Origin: Balanoglossus misakiensis
Taxonomy: Eukaryota; Hemichordata
Reading direction: 5' to 3'
Length of the DNA stretch: 64,000 nucleotides
Assembly: GCA_040954595.2 (NCBI GenBank)
Contig: CM082584.2
Span: forward strand, 930,001 to 994,000
Below the pieces are notes generated by a model. It was given only the letters and a program-made list of their open reading frames with translations, made no database searches and was not told the origin of the DNA. A program made the translations under genes and the position numbers. Below are positions 10,350 to 21,478 of the stretch, piece after piece (position 1 is the stretch's first letter; every line of letters begins with the position of its first letter).

Positions 10350-11460
10350 TTTAAAGTGATCAACCATGCACTTTCTGAGAATTTTTTTATGCCCCCAAAA
10401 TACAATTTTTTCATTTTCAGAACATTTATGATATATCACAGTAAAAAAATCCCCTGGAAACTGCAAAACAAAAAACTGCAAAGCAATCAAACAAAAATGG
10501 CAAAAATTGTCCACAAAAACTATATTGACACTTCCATCATAGGATTTGTTAAAATGTCGTGATAACACACCTAGGAACCTGCAAACCAAATTTCAAAGAA
10601 CTGTGAGTAGAGGTTTTTGAGTATTTGACCAAAATCACCCCAAAAATATACTTCAAACCAGATATTAACTGAATATGCTCACGTGCAGTACTGTGATTGG
10701 TTGACAGAATAACAAGATTAGAAAAACCAGTGTTAAACCAATTTGGTTTATAGTGTTTATGGTGTAAGGGTTGTGTGTTGCACCATTGTGAAATGTAAAC
10801 ATGTTTGTGGAATTGTTGCCTTGTCAATTTTTGTAAGGGGTTATGAGTCATGTACCCCATCCTGAACTGCATAAAAAGATAAGTCTATGGAATTCTAAAA
10901 CTCGTTGATCAAAAATGGCAAGAAATATACCAAAAAGTATGAATATTTCACCAGATTTCAACAAATCTGATTTCTGTTCATGCCTAAGAACCTCTTTAAC
11001 AAGTTTCAATAGGAAGACATTTTGGCAAACAACAGGTAATTCAGACAAATCTGACTGATATCACATATATGATTTCCCATTCAAAGTTTCCAATCAATTG
11101 GACTTGTGGTTTTACTGAAGACTATTTGGCCAAACCCTGCAGAATTCCCAAAAAATACAATTATGCAAATTTCTTTACAATTTGATCATATTTGACTGAG
11201 ATCACCCCTAGAAACCCAAATACAAAGTATCAAAACAATTGCACTTACAGTTTCACGGGATTTGATTTTTTGACAAAAACAGGAAATATTGCCCAAAAAT
11301 GCATTTTTGCAAATTTCACCACCGTTTGCACAAATGTGATTCAGGTAAGCCCTATGAACCTCCATACCAAGTTTCCAATCAATTGGACATGTAATTTCAG
11401 AGAAGAATTTTTTTTAACAAAACTGCAGAAAATTCCCCCAAAAATTCATAAAAAATAGCA
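10350..11460. repeat. Degenerate ~110-140 bp tandem repeats
   Basis: Four or more diverged units, each with a 'cctggaaacc ... accaaatttcaaa ... attggac' block followed by an A-rich 'ttgaccaaaaa ... tgcaaattt' block. The same family recurs at 15840-16130 and in the right arm at 27100-27720 and 33180-33540. No protein is encoded. Confidence 0.55.
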
Positions 11461-12829
11461 AACGCCAGATACTGACTCCACCTGAACAAAATCATACGAG
11501 GTCTTCCCATAGTACTTGCACACCAATGCACGCCAATTTTTAACTGAATCTGATCCGCTGTTATTAAGTTTTTCAATTTTGACTACTTGAACATTTTTCC
11601 AGTTAATACCAGTATGCATTTTTTCGCAATAACAATTTCTATGTACACACTAAATATCAGTAGTTTCAAGTTTTTGATGTTGATGGACATACACATACAT
11701 ACATCAATACATTTAGACGAAACTGATCCATTCGCAAAATACATAATTCTGTATGAGGCACACATACAGACATACATAGACGACGGACACCAACTTATGC
11801 TATAAGCTGACATTGATATACATGTTAGCCAAAAACCAAAATCAACCTCAAAATAGACATTAAAATATATTGCACCACCATGAGAAGACAAATTCATTTT
11901 TCGACAAATTTTCTGGGGCGTCATTGATATACCAAGCATATTGTCAAAGTACGTAGTCTCTGTGATAAGATTCCATACACACAAAATGGTAACCTTGGAA
12001 GTCCAGCTGACGTAGTTATGCAATGGCGTCTCGTGTATTCCGTCGCCAAAAAATCATCGTAAAATTGATAGTCGGGGTCACAATTCAAGACGACTTTCTC
12101 TAAATTCTTTATGAATGGATTAAATCGAAATCGAAATGTTGACGTATGACGTACGGAATGAGATCTGAACAGACATTCAATGTTATCATTCTCGCTCGAT
12201 CACATATTGGGTAAGCCATCTAGCAATCGCTATATAGTATTGGCGATAACAGACTGTCTATAAACTCACAAAACGGATTTTACTGTTGAGTGTGATCAAC
12301 CGCCACGTTATTTTTCTCTGAACAATAGACAAATAGAAAGCCTGGTGACATTTTGAGATTGACTGCGTGAGGACCACAATATGCGTGAATCATTTACGGT
12401 TTGTCTTGATGAATGGGTCACGTCATAGTCATAACGCGGATTCGGCTGCACGCCAACTATCCGCCATATTGTCTCCACTAACTTACTCGTAAGTAGTTTC
12501 AAACTTCATTTGAAAAGAGTATTCGTCTGACGGTCCTGTAGATTAACAATTTACGCTCTATGAAGCAACTAAACAACGTTAGCTTCCTTGTGGATTCACG
12601 TAGGGAAGTTATTCGTAACGACGGGTACAGCGTCTCAGCATGGACAGAACCACGGCAATATCGCCAGGAATGTCTAATTTCACAGCGCCCTCAAACTGTC
12701 GATCTCCTCAAACTATCGTTTCCACTGGTCATATATGCGGCATTAACGAAAGCTCACATAGACAATCATGTAATAGAAAAATTAAAACTTAAATAACTTC
12801 ATTAATATCAAAGCCACACGCACCAAAAC
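11461..12829. other. No gene seen
   Basis: Mixed AT-rich DNA followed by a more CpG-containing part (about 12000-12780). It includes simple TACA-type runs near 11690-11790. Short ORFs here lack motifs or splice context. The right arm appears shorter at this point, so part of it may be an insertion private to the left arm. Confidence 0.4.
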
Positions 12830-13003
12830 CTTTTCAGTTCTTGCCATATGATATCTGAACCTGTGTACTAAATTTGGTTGAAATCGGTTCAGCGGTTCTT
12901 TAGATATCGGGTATACAGACAGACACACACACACATACATACATACACACACACACACACAGACATCGCTAAACCATAAGCTCACGTGATTTTCACGTGA
13001 GCT
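12830..13003 (+). repeat. 3' tail of a non-LTR/SINE-type repeat with hairpin
   Basis: The segment has the widespread retroposon-tail pattern 'aatttggttgaaatcggttcagcggttct', then a (CAGA/ACAC/ATAC)n run at 12918-12961, and ends in a strong hairpin, AGCTCACGTGA-TTT-TCACGTGAGCT, at 12979-13003. Family assignment is inference from the layout. Confidence 0.55.
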
Positions 13004-13789
13004 AAAAATGAAAAAAAATCCATGAGGTCTCAAAATGAATACACACCAATTTCTAAAGCAATTTGACCAATTTCCACCAATTTCACATTGGTCCCAGTGG
13101 TAGATAGACATATACGAAATGGGAACCAAAGAATAAAACACATTTCAAAGATTTAACACATCTTTTTCCTCAAGAGTGTTTTTCAAATCTTCTCCACATC
13201 CTTCAAAATCGCCACCATAAAGCCATATTACTTGTAGTGCTTATGTTTGTCATATCTAGGTGATGCATACCACTATAGATGTGTACCCTTTGTATAGAGG
13301 CAGATTAAACAGGTGTGGTACCTGTTAAATATCTGACTTCTTTAAATTACAGCCACAATCGTCAGTCAACAAGATGTTCATGTAGATGTATACCTAGCAG
13401 TAAGCTTATTTAGATTGACAAATCTTAGATGAAAATAATGAAAAAGTGGCACAACCCTTAGGGCTTTAACTAGCAGCTTTATGCCAGATGAGTTCGAGTC
13501 TAACGATGTAATGTTGACATTAAGGTTTCATTGAAATAACTTGGGAACCTCTCTACTATTTGAAGCACCAAAGCTGTGAAAAACTTCCTTCTTTCCCTGA
13601 GTTTTTTATGAATATGTTCTAATCTGGGACAACAATTTGTTGCCAAGTGTCTTGACCCCTTTACCAAATGTCAGGGACCGGATTTTTTTCAGCAAAATTT
13701 CAAATAACCTTGGCTGATTTTTTACCTACTTTCACATATTGGGTAGCATGAAACAAAGTATGGCTTCCAGAAGGGTTATAGATACAGTG

Positions 13790-14940
13790 TTTTGTAATAA
13801 CAAGAATTAACATGAAACTATAATTTCATGGTTAATTTAGGACCGCCTTAATCTATGGTAATGTCATTAAATATTTGCATATCTAATTGTAGGCTATCCA
13901 GTGGAGGGAGAAACCTAAACATGGACAACATTGGGGTCAAAATTGTTTGACAGAACTTTGGGTGACTTTGGGTAAACCTTGACCAACATTACTATATCTT
14001 GGCATCCAGAGCAGATGCAACCTTGACACTTGGAGTGATGGAAATGCATAATGGAGTATTATGTCTCAGCTAGTCACAGTGCTTTTGCTGTGTTTTATGT
14101 CTTTTATTCAGCCAAATTAGATGTTTTTTATTACACATTGGCTGTGTTTGCCAGTACTTTTTAGCTGGTCACACTGCCTTAAGACAATGTATTCTCAAAA
14201 TACCATGCAATCATTATGAAGCATATACAGCAGACAAAGTTATGGTATGACTGAACTTGCCCTTCTTTGTGACTAAAGCATGACCGGCCTGTCTTAGGTG
14301 GCCCCTACCTAGGGGCTTTACCCGTCATTGGCTCACAGTCTGAGAAATCAGCTCTGCAGGGAAGTTAACGATGTAACCCACCATTAAAGCTTGGATTTCC
14401 GCTTTTTGTATCTGATGCCTGGCTGAGGCCTTCTTAGGATCTACCCAACGCTGAGTAGGCTATCCCGTCATTGGCACACAGTCTCAGGGAGGGAGTCCAA
14501 AGTTCAGTATACCAGCAAAGCCTTTATATTGTCCATTCTTTTTAAGAGAAGGCTGGCTGCTGTAGAAAAATGTTGATCTCAAATGTATCATGTCCAAAAA
14601 AAGGCAGACTTCCAGCCCTATTGGTTAGGCTGGCATTAGGTATGTACATAATTAATGAGGCAAGACATAATATTCCATTACATAGTTCCATAACTCCAAG
14701 TGTCAAGGATGTATCTGTGCCGGATGCCAAGATATAGGAATGTAGGTCAAAGTTTACCCAAGATCACCCAAAAGTTTGTCAAAAGATTTTGACCCCAGAG
14801 TTGTCCATGTCCAGGTTACCACATCCACTAGAATAAGATATGCACATATTTAATGAGGTTACCATAGCTCAAGGGGGTCTTTAATTAACCATCAACATTT
14901 AGTTTCATATTAATGCATGTTAATATAATACACTGTATCT
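13790..14940. repeat. Nested palindromic repeat with conserved core
   Basis: The segments at 13790-14080 and 14640-14940 are inverted copies of one another; both contain the 'gggtcaaaat..tttgac' and 'ccttgacacttggagtgatgg' blocks. They enclose a core at 14281-14590 that is almost unchanged in the other arm (30350-30655). The core has two related halves, each holding CCCGTCATTGGCnCACAGTCT. No ORF or known structural RNA was recognised. Confidence 0.6.
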
Positions 14941-14999
14941 ATAACCCTACTGGTAAGCCTAGAATTAGGTACATGCGAAAGTTTTTGACAAGATAGATA

Positions 15000-17900
15000 A
15001 GTTGTAAAATATGTACATGAACCTGACAATTGACTTAAAATAACATAAGGCAGACTTGATACTTATCGGAGATAGATACTAATAACAACAGTGATGTTAA
15101 TTACACCGGGAATGTTTGTCTTATTATAGCTACATGTAAAAGACTGCTTGAGGTAATGTAATTAAAGTGACCACTTGCGATTCACCTTCAAAGTGCTATG
15201 CAAGTCTACGGTACATTGTTTTTCCAATGATTGGACAAAGGATATTCATAATGTGTAATTAAGGCTGGATAGCATTTTCAATGTAATAAGCCCTGCCTTC
15301 ACTATAATCTTACGCCAAATCAACATTGTTCAATTTATGTTAATAATTTCACTAAGGGATACTTGTTACATCAAATTTCCCAGCAAGGGGTGTCAGATTA
15401 TTGGGCAAGTGGCATGCATGACACTAGACGATACTTTTGGAAGCAAAGCGGACAGAACACGGCTGGATATAGACTAGGTAATTCTGAATGTGACCATGAA
15501 CTGTACCACAGACTCTGTATTGTATGTTTCTGAAGAATCCCATTTAACCCAGACATCAACATACTTCAACCTTGTAAGAAGTAGAACATACATGATTTAC
15601 TAGTAAATATTTGCTAGCTTATTACACACTTTGGATTACACAAAAATAGGTGTGTACACCGCTGTGACATTGCCAAGCAGATATGACCTACCAGGTAACC
15701 TAATACAATTTCACAGGAATCGGAGTATTTTCAGTGAAAACAACATTTCTTCAACAATGACAAAAACTGCCTCAACCACAAAAATTCAGATATCAACAAA
15801 TCCAACAATATCTCACTTCAATCACCACAAGGAACATGCCTACCAAAATTGAAAGCAATTTGACATGCGGTTTCAAAGAATACAAATTGCAAAAATTGCC
15901 TCAAGACCACAAATATGCAAATTTCACCAAAATGATATACAACATTACTTGGGTTACCTCATGGAACAAGCAAACCAAAATTTAAATGCAACCTGACCTG
16001 ACATGGAGTTTCAGAGAAAATGATTTTTGACCAAAAATGACAAAATTATATTTCCCAAAAATTACAAATTTTGCCACAATTTAAACAATACTAACAAAGA
16101 TTACCTATAGGAAATAGCATACTAAATTCTAGATACAATTCACGATATTAGCTGAAAGTATATCAGGCGTGACATAAGCTACATGCATACAAATGTTCAA
16201 AGCAATCTGACCAGTTGTTGAGTTTCTGAGTTTTGATCAATTTCACATTGCTCCAGGTAATTAGCATATTTCATTTGAACAGGCGTGCCTGCATCTAAAA
16301 ACCCAATATCAAGACTTACCACACAGACTCTGTATTGTATGTTTCTGGAGTAATCAAATAAAACCAATCATGAAAATACTTCAACCTTCTTAATATGAAC
16401 AAAATCCTATTTACAGGCTGGCCTACATCTACACACCAAATATCAAGGGGATACGCGAAGGGGTTTTCAAGTTTTTGATGTGGACAGACATACATACATC
16501 CATACATACTACATACACACATACAGAGGCAACTGACTGGTCAGAAGGCATGAGCAAAAATGCAGGAAATCAATGTTGTGACACTGGTAGTAGGCCTTAA
16601 TGTATACAATATCAAGACAGTTTATTTAACATGAAGTTTGATATGTTCATAATCATTCAGAGCTAAGCATATTTTGAAATTGTAAAATTAATATCAATCA
16701 CATGAAAACTGACAGCATGCTTTCATTTGGGAATTTAGGTATTGTAATTAACACTAACAGTCATGAAACTATTGAATCGTCAATAAAATCATACAGTAGA
16801 AATTAATGGGTTTTCTATTTATATGCGATGTGAAAATGCAACTTGTGGTCCTTCGGCCAGTAAGAGGCATCAGATAATATTGTAAGACCCAGTTGCCCAA
16901 TTGATTAGACCTACATGTATGCGCTGTGTGAAGCGCAAGTTATGGCAACTGAATTCACAGGACACTGAAGAAAGTGGAATCACTCAAGGTACATATGTAT
17001 ACATGTAGGCTAACAATCACAACACAGAGAATAGTTCTCCATATTCATTTTTAATACGATAAGATTCACTGAATTGGCGCATCCATGGGCAGGCAAGGTT
17101 AGTTCCAACTCAGTTTGCAAATCAGGCCCATGTATCTTGTTCCCTGAGACTGTCTGCTTCTAATAATAGCTGTAAGAACATAATCGTTGACCGAATGGTT
17201 GGTTCAATTTTGCGACATTTTATGATTTCAAGCTGTGCAATATTTGCAACACAGTTTCAACTTTGGTTGGAGGGATGATGATGAAGCAATTTCACTGACA
17301 AAATAGCACTACTAACTGACGTCAATATTTGTTCAAAGTTAAATGCATTGCCATCAGAAAAATGTATACGAAAAGTTTCGTATGTGAATAATAACACTTT
17401 TTTCGCATAACTGCAAACCCTGTCACAGTTGTGAAATTCTAAGAAAATTCATTCATTAGGTAGAATTCGTGCTTTATGAATTCTTAAACAAACTTAGTCA
17501 TGAAACCTAAATGGTTACCTTACACATGTGGAGGCTCGACTTCTGTGATATGATAGTCTTTAATTAATGTGTATGTGATTCCATACAAATCCATATGATT
17601 ACCTGAACATACAAAATAAATTAAAAATAAATACATAAATTAAAAATAAATAAGTATCTCATACATATGCATACGTGCTTGTGAGAAATATATCATATAT
17701 CTAAATAAACCTGTCATTTATTGACCTCATTTTCCCAGTAAACCAAAGGACTAAATTGCACTTTAATATTACAGCTTCATTTCAATGCAACAGGTACACT
17801 ACATCATAAGGGAACAAATATGCCAGCTCAACATTTATATAAACAGTGTCAAAATATAAGTGGCTACAAAAGCTTGTGTCCCTTCAATCCATTCTCCAAC

Positions 17901-18445
17901 TCAGGTCAAACGTGTTACATATTAAAATTGCAATGTGCATAATATACAATTAGTCTTTTGTAAATTCAGACTGAGAAAATATGACTGATAAACATTATCT
18001 GGCACATGTTGGTGAATGGCTGGCGTTGATGTTGTGGGTTGAAATCCGAACTATGATTATCGCGGGTACAAATCACATTTATTTTCTCAGAGACAACACG
18101 TTTGCAACTTCGGGACAGAAAGGTGAAAACGAACGTCATTAGTTCTTGGGAAAAAACTCTGAAATCAATTTCGGTGAGGTCAAATGTGTTCCAAAGGCAA
18201 ACCGTTTCTGGTAAACAAATCAATGGCAAATAGTTACTTCGGCGACTTACCAATCAATCAACATGGCTGCCAAATCGTTGGATATCCCGGTTTCATCTCG
18301 CGATCATTCTATCTTCCGATATGGCGTTGCTTGGTTAAATTCGTCTCTTCTTTGCCGACATAGTCGGGCGACAGCGGTCCAGAAGCATATACAGCGACGC
18401 CATCTTGTTTACAATGTGAAGTATCAACTGCGCATGCTCAATGGT
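15000..18445. other. Inner part of left arm, repeats only
   Basis: AT-rich repeats matching 24735-29990 inverted. At about 17000-17530 lies an inverted copy of the 8500-9990 sequence, so this arm also carries a smaller inverted pair. A short ORF at 18263-18451 is mirrored in the other arm but shows no coding constraint (see rejected items). Confidence 0.5.
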
Positions 18446-18914
18446 TGTTGATTGGAAAGTGGGCAGAGCCTGCAAGATCCAGGGTTCGCTTGACCGGCCA
18501 AACGCGGTTATTCTCCCTGGACCAAATCATTTAAGCGTCAGGCGTAATACATCACATAATTGACTGGAAAACTAAACAGTCTTCCACCTATATATCAACA
18601 CAGTTTATTAAACCAGCACCCGCGCAAATATTTACAAGTATATGATTAAAATTGATCAAATCATTAATCGCACGGTTACAGCTGTCATAGTTTCTAATAA
18701 TATTATTCACTGGTAGCGCTGACATACCATGTTGAAACTTGTCGCGGAAAACAAGATAATTGATCTTACGGTGTCATTTGTTTTTAAAAAGTGCTTAATA
18801 ACTATTGATCCCATTGATATATTTTTCCATATTTATATATTTTTCGCAAAGTTTGACTGCTTGGGCTACTAATAGCATGGTGATCACAATGGATTTACCA
18901 CCTCCCAGCTGCGT

Positions 18915-18920
18915 TATAAA
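18915..18920 (+). promoter_or_regulatory. TATA box of the pentraxin-like gene
   Basis: TATAAA in the context GTTATAAAAG, 54 bp upstream of the ATG at 18974. A start site near 18945 would leave a short 5' UTR. No other TATA-like motif lies closer to the signal-peptide exon. Confidence 0.6.
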
Positions 18921-18973
18921 AGAATGCCTATTCTGTGGACACTAGCCTCATCGAAGACCGAACGTGTTCATCG

Positions 18974-19072
18974 ATGTTTCCATTCATGACGAACTCCAAT
19001 GCAGGCGTCGCAGTCATTCTGGCTTTCACGCTGTGGGCACCTCTGGTGACAGCAATTCCCAACAAGTTGCGG
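18974..19072 (+). CDS. Exon 1: signal peptide
   Basis: Thirty-three codons starting at ATG 18974. A hydrophobic core AGVAVILAFTLW is followed by APLVTA, a likely signal-peptidase site before IPNKLR. The exon ends in phase 0 at a consensus donor, CGG|GTAAGT. An in-frame GTG at 18935 lies upstream of the expected transcription start and is not a plausible start. Confidence 0.65.
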
Positions 19073-19298
19073 GTAAGTAATCACACAACCTATATGAGTG
19101 AAAGTTTCTTGTCATTTTCGCAACGTCAAGGTTGATATTCTCTTCTTGGATCCAAAATGTGTGACACAACAATGAATCTGCGTGGCAGGGTCGGCTGTGT
19201 CTTTTGCTTCGAGGCATAGTCGTCAGACACACATCCCTAACACGCGAAGCCAGCTTATCCTTTGATCAAATGGCAGCGCTATTCTAAATATTTTACAG

Positions 19299-19371
19299 CA
19301 TGCCCTAAAGGACAAACACGTGCTGCTGGAAGAGGCCAAAACTCAGCAGAGACGGCAAGATGTTAACGGAG
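19299..19371 (+). CDS. Exon 2: charged linker
   Basis: Acceptor TTTTACAG at 19291-19298 and donor GGAG|GTGAGC. The reading HALKDKHVLLEEAKTQQRRQ continues exon 1 in phase 0 without stops and is helix-prone. Such a stalk commonly precedes a pentraxin domain. It ends in phase 1. Confidence 0.55.
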
Positions 19372-19589
19372 GTGAGCCCCAACAATAAATTAATATTGTT
19401 CCTTTTATTTAGAAAACGCCGCATAATTAGCCAACCAATCATGGTTATGAGAAACCTCCAAAATACAATGTATCGATATTTACTGCATCTGTTCATACTT
19501 CGCCCGCGCTTTAAAAACCCTATAGCTGCTAAAATTGGCATATTTTTTTCCAGAGTAAAATACTTCATATGTATATTCCCTATTCCCTA

Positions 19590-19895
19590 AAATCTTCACC
19601 CGTGACCATTAAGCCATATTACTTGCATTTGCATTGGTTTGTCATCACTTGGCGTCGCATTTCACGATAGCTGCTTAGCTGCTATTGTTTGTATGAAGGC
19701 TGATTAAATCGGTGAGGCACCGTTTTAATACATAGCATGTTCCAATTGCAACATGCAGTCACAATCGGGCATCGATAAGATGTTTATGTATACCTATCAG
19801 TAAGCTTATTTTGATGAACCAATTTAAGTTGGAAAATAAAATCATGAAAATAATGCAAAAAGTGGCAGCTTTGGAGGCTTTAAACTACAGTTCTC
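19590..19895 (+). repeat. Diverged third copy of arm repeat
   Basis: Resembles 13190-13470 in the same orientation: '...ggctgattaaat', 'aagatgtt.atgtatacct', 'cagtaagcttatttt', 'aaaaagtggca'. It ends just before the truncated pentraxin exon, so it may have replaced the missing part. Confidence 0.6.
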
Positions 19896-19913
19896 CCAAA
19901 TTGTCTTGACTAA

Positions 19914-20064
19914 ATGACATACATGTGGTCAAAAGTTCTGACTGCAGAAGAGGTTGCAGCTCTGGCGGGGGACTGTTCAATTGGAGGAAATATATTTACA
20001 TGGAATACAGACAATATTGAAATGGCAGCAGAAATAGTTCCTACTGAAAAGAATGCTATCTGCA
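19914..20064 (+). CDS. Exon 3: C-terminal part of pentraxin domain
   Basis: Contains MWSKVLTAEEVAALAGDCS, GGNIFTW and a terminal Cys (NAIC), in the order of the last strands of a pentraxin domain. The donor TGCA|GTGAGT is consensus. No acceptor fits at the 5' side. The nearest (CTACAG, ending 19890) leads in frame to TAA at 19911-19913, so the exon is probably truncated there. Confidence 0.6.
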
Positions 20065-20264
20065 GTGAGTATCACAACTTTAAAATGAAAGATTTTGCAA
20101 ATTTAAAAAAAATATTGAGTGTTTTGACATGCGTCAGTGGTCAGTAACACACAAGCTGCATGATAAGAGGGTCACGAGAAATTGTAAGCCGCAATGTATA
20201 ATGGATTAACTCCATGACCTATGCGACCTACGAACTGTGACGTACAGAATTTATTTCTACGTGT

Positions 20265-20299
20265 AATGCGGTCTGCGGCAGTGCGCCACAGACCGCATT
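20265..20299. other. Perfect 11-bp stem hairpin
   Basis: AATGCGGTCTG and CAGACCGCATT are separated by 13 bases in the last intron of the pentraxin-like gene. No function is evident. Confidence 0.5.
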
Positions 20300-20951
20300 G
20301 CGAGAGCAGTGAGAATTCACCACAATGCAAACTTTCTGAACGTAGGTTGATCTTCGAATGAAATATTACCTTGTCACCAGTTTTCCACATGGCTACACTG
20401 TAAAATTGGGTGACGTGTTCGTTCACAAGTGGAATAATTGTGAGTAGTAAAGCACGCGAAGTTAAGCAACGAGCACGTTTTGAAATGCGCGCAGATGATC
20501 CCAGTTTAGCAAATTCAGGCCATTGCGTGCATGCAAAAAAAATAATACTGTACCGGGGGTGAGCCTACTTTCTTTCCATACAGATACACGTATATGTTGG
20601 TTAAGGTATGTGACAAACAGTTTTCATGTAACAGCCAGTGATGCTGACCATAAAACCAGCGCAGCTGATGCTTTCATCTACAATTTGCAACATGGACGTT
20701 TGTGTCTCTGCATGTGTCGTGCATGTTACTGCTGAACAAAAAAGATATGCGGGCACCACAGGCTGGCGAAAGCGGTGCTCACGTGCTCTGCAAGCTGATG
20801 TTGTCACTAAATTGGCAAAGTATTGTACACATGGAGGAGTTTCTTGAGCTGTCTGCTGTATAAATGTCGGTTGTGAGTACATTATTTTTTATTTTATTTT
20901 AATAATTTTCAAAGCCCCTATGATTGAAGCATATTATTACGACTCATCCGT

Positions 20952-21008
20952 TCATCATTCATTCATTCATTCATTCATTCATTCATTCATTCATTCATTC
21001 ATCCATTC
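20952..21008. repeat. (ATTC)n microsatellite
   Basis: About twelve near-perfect ATTC units in the last pentraxin intron. Confidence 0.95.
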
Positions 21009-21097
21009 AGTCAGTCACTGTACCAATTGAAGACGCCCTTGTATAGGAGAATTTAGCTATGTACTGACTGTCTTTTCATTTTTTCTTCATCCTATAG

Positions 21098-21141
21098 AAT
21101 CTACCGACCTGGTCGCTGTCAATAACAATTCAACTCCTTAA
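21098..21141 (+). CDS. Exon 4: last codons of pentraxin-like gene
   Basis: A pyrimidine-rich acceptor (TTTTTTCTTCATCCTATAG) ends at 21097. Joined in phase 1 to exon 3, the frame reads K-STDLVAVNNNSTP and stops at TAA 21139-21141. This restores an uninterrupted end. Confidence 0.5.
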
Positions 21142-21400
21142 ACATCCTGTGTGTGTGAAGTCTATGAACACTGGCCATGCATTTCAATTCAAGGACAAAA
21201 TGAATGCGCAATATTTCGTTTTATCGAGAGTAATGTGCAGTGATTACATTTGCTAGGGCTCTCTTAGCAGATTTGGAGTTAGTCATTTTGGTAGAAACTT
21301 TTCGAGATGGGAAATCTTTGGTCATCTAACCAAGTTATTTGTATTTTTGTTATATAAGACAGAGTCATTTCTATATCATAGATGCAAGTTTAATTTATAA

Positions 21401-21478
21401 CATGAATTTGAATAAAATATTTTTTTTTAAATATCACCACATGAATTTGAATAAAATATTTTTTTTAAATATCACCAG
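21401..21478 (+). terminator. Tandem polyadenylation signals in a 39-bp duplication
   Basis: A 39-bp segment (CATGAATTTGAATAAAATAT then a T-run and AATATCACCA) occurs twice in a row. Each copy carries AATAAA (21411-21416 and 21450-21455). They lie about 270-310 bp after the pentraxin stop codon, a suitable distance for the 3' end of that transcript. Confidence 0.55.

Larger units (their letters stand above)
7275..18445 (+). repeat. Left arm of ~11-kb inverted duplication
   Basis: Read as reverse complement, this arm is collinear with 24735-36300. Matched anchors, outer to inner: 7275-7420 with 36180-36300; 7960-8340 with 35100-35700; 9536-9990 with 34000-34430; 13190-13620 with 32750-33130; 14280-14590 with 30350-30655; 14950-15330 with 29590-30000; 17000-17580 with 25370-25980; 17660-17890 with 25070-25330; 18137-18445 with 24735-25060. 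By eye, identity is about 85-92% with stretches near 98%. The arm is a mosaic of old repeats and I see no gene in it. It has one private insertion (8711-9532). Confidence 0.85.
18974..21141 (+). pseudogene. Pentraxin-like secreted protein gene, domain core missing
   Basis: Exons: 18974-19072 (signal peptide), 19299-19371 (charged linker), about 19914-20064 (pentraxin C-terminal part) and 21098-21141 (last 14 codons and TAA). The third exon reads MWSKVLTAEEVAALAGDCS followed by GGNIFTW. This is the pentraxin pattern of a W..vL...E...L..C turn followed by a GN...W strand; the pentraxin fold binds ligands through calcium as a secreted oligomer. Exon 2 ends in phase 1 and exons 3-4 join in phase 1, so the reading frame is coherent. 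However, about 150 residues of the domain, including the calcium-binding residues, are absent. A TAA (19911-19913) sits just before the third exon, directly after a repeat (19590-19895). The gene therefore looks gutted. A real but very short product cannot be excluded. Confidence 0.6.

Noticed and set aside
11583-12023. 146-codon minus-strand ORF
   Set aside because: Runs through TACA-type simple sequence and arm repeats; residue content is typical of chance AT-rich frames.
18263-18451. ORF of 62 codons mirrored on the other strand at 24735-24915
   Set aside because: The two copies differ at several codons, and the differences I read change the amino acid, including a stop in the right-arm copy near the start. 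This gives no sign of coding constraint; it is arm repeat sequence.
20601-20882. 93-codon minus-strand ORF overlapping a plus-strand ORF
   Set aside because: Located in the last pentraxin intron with no motif; overlapping open frames on both strands point to chance.
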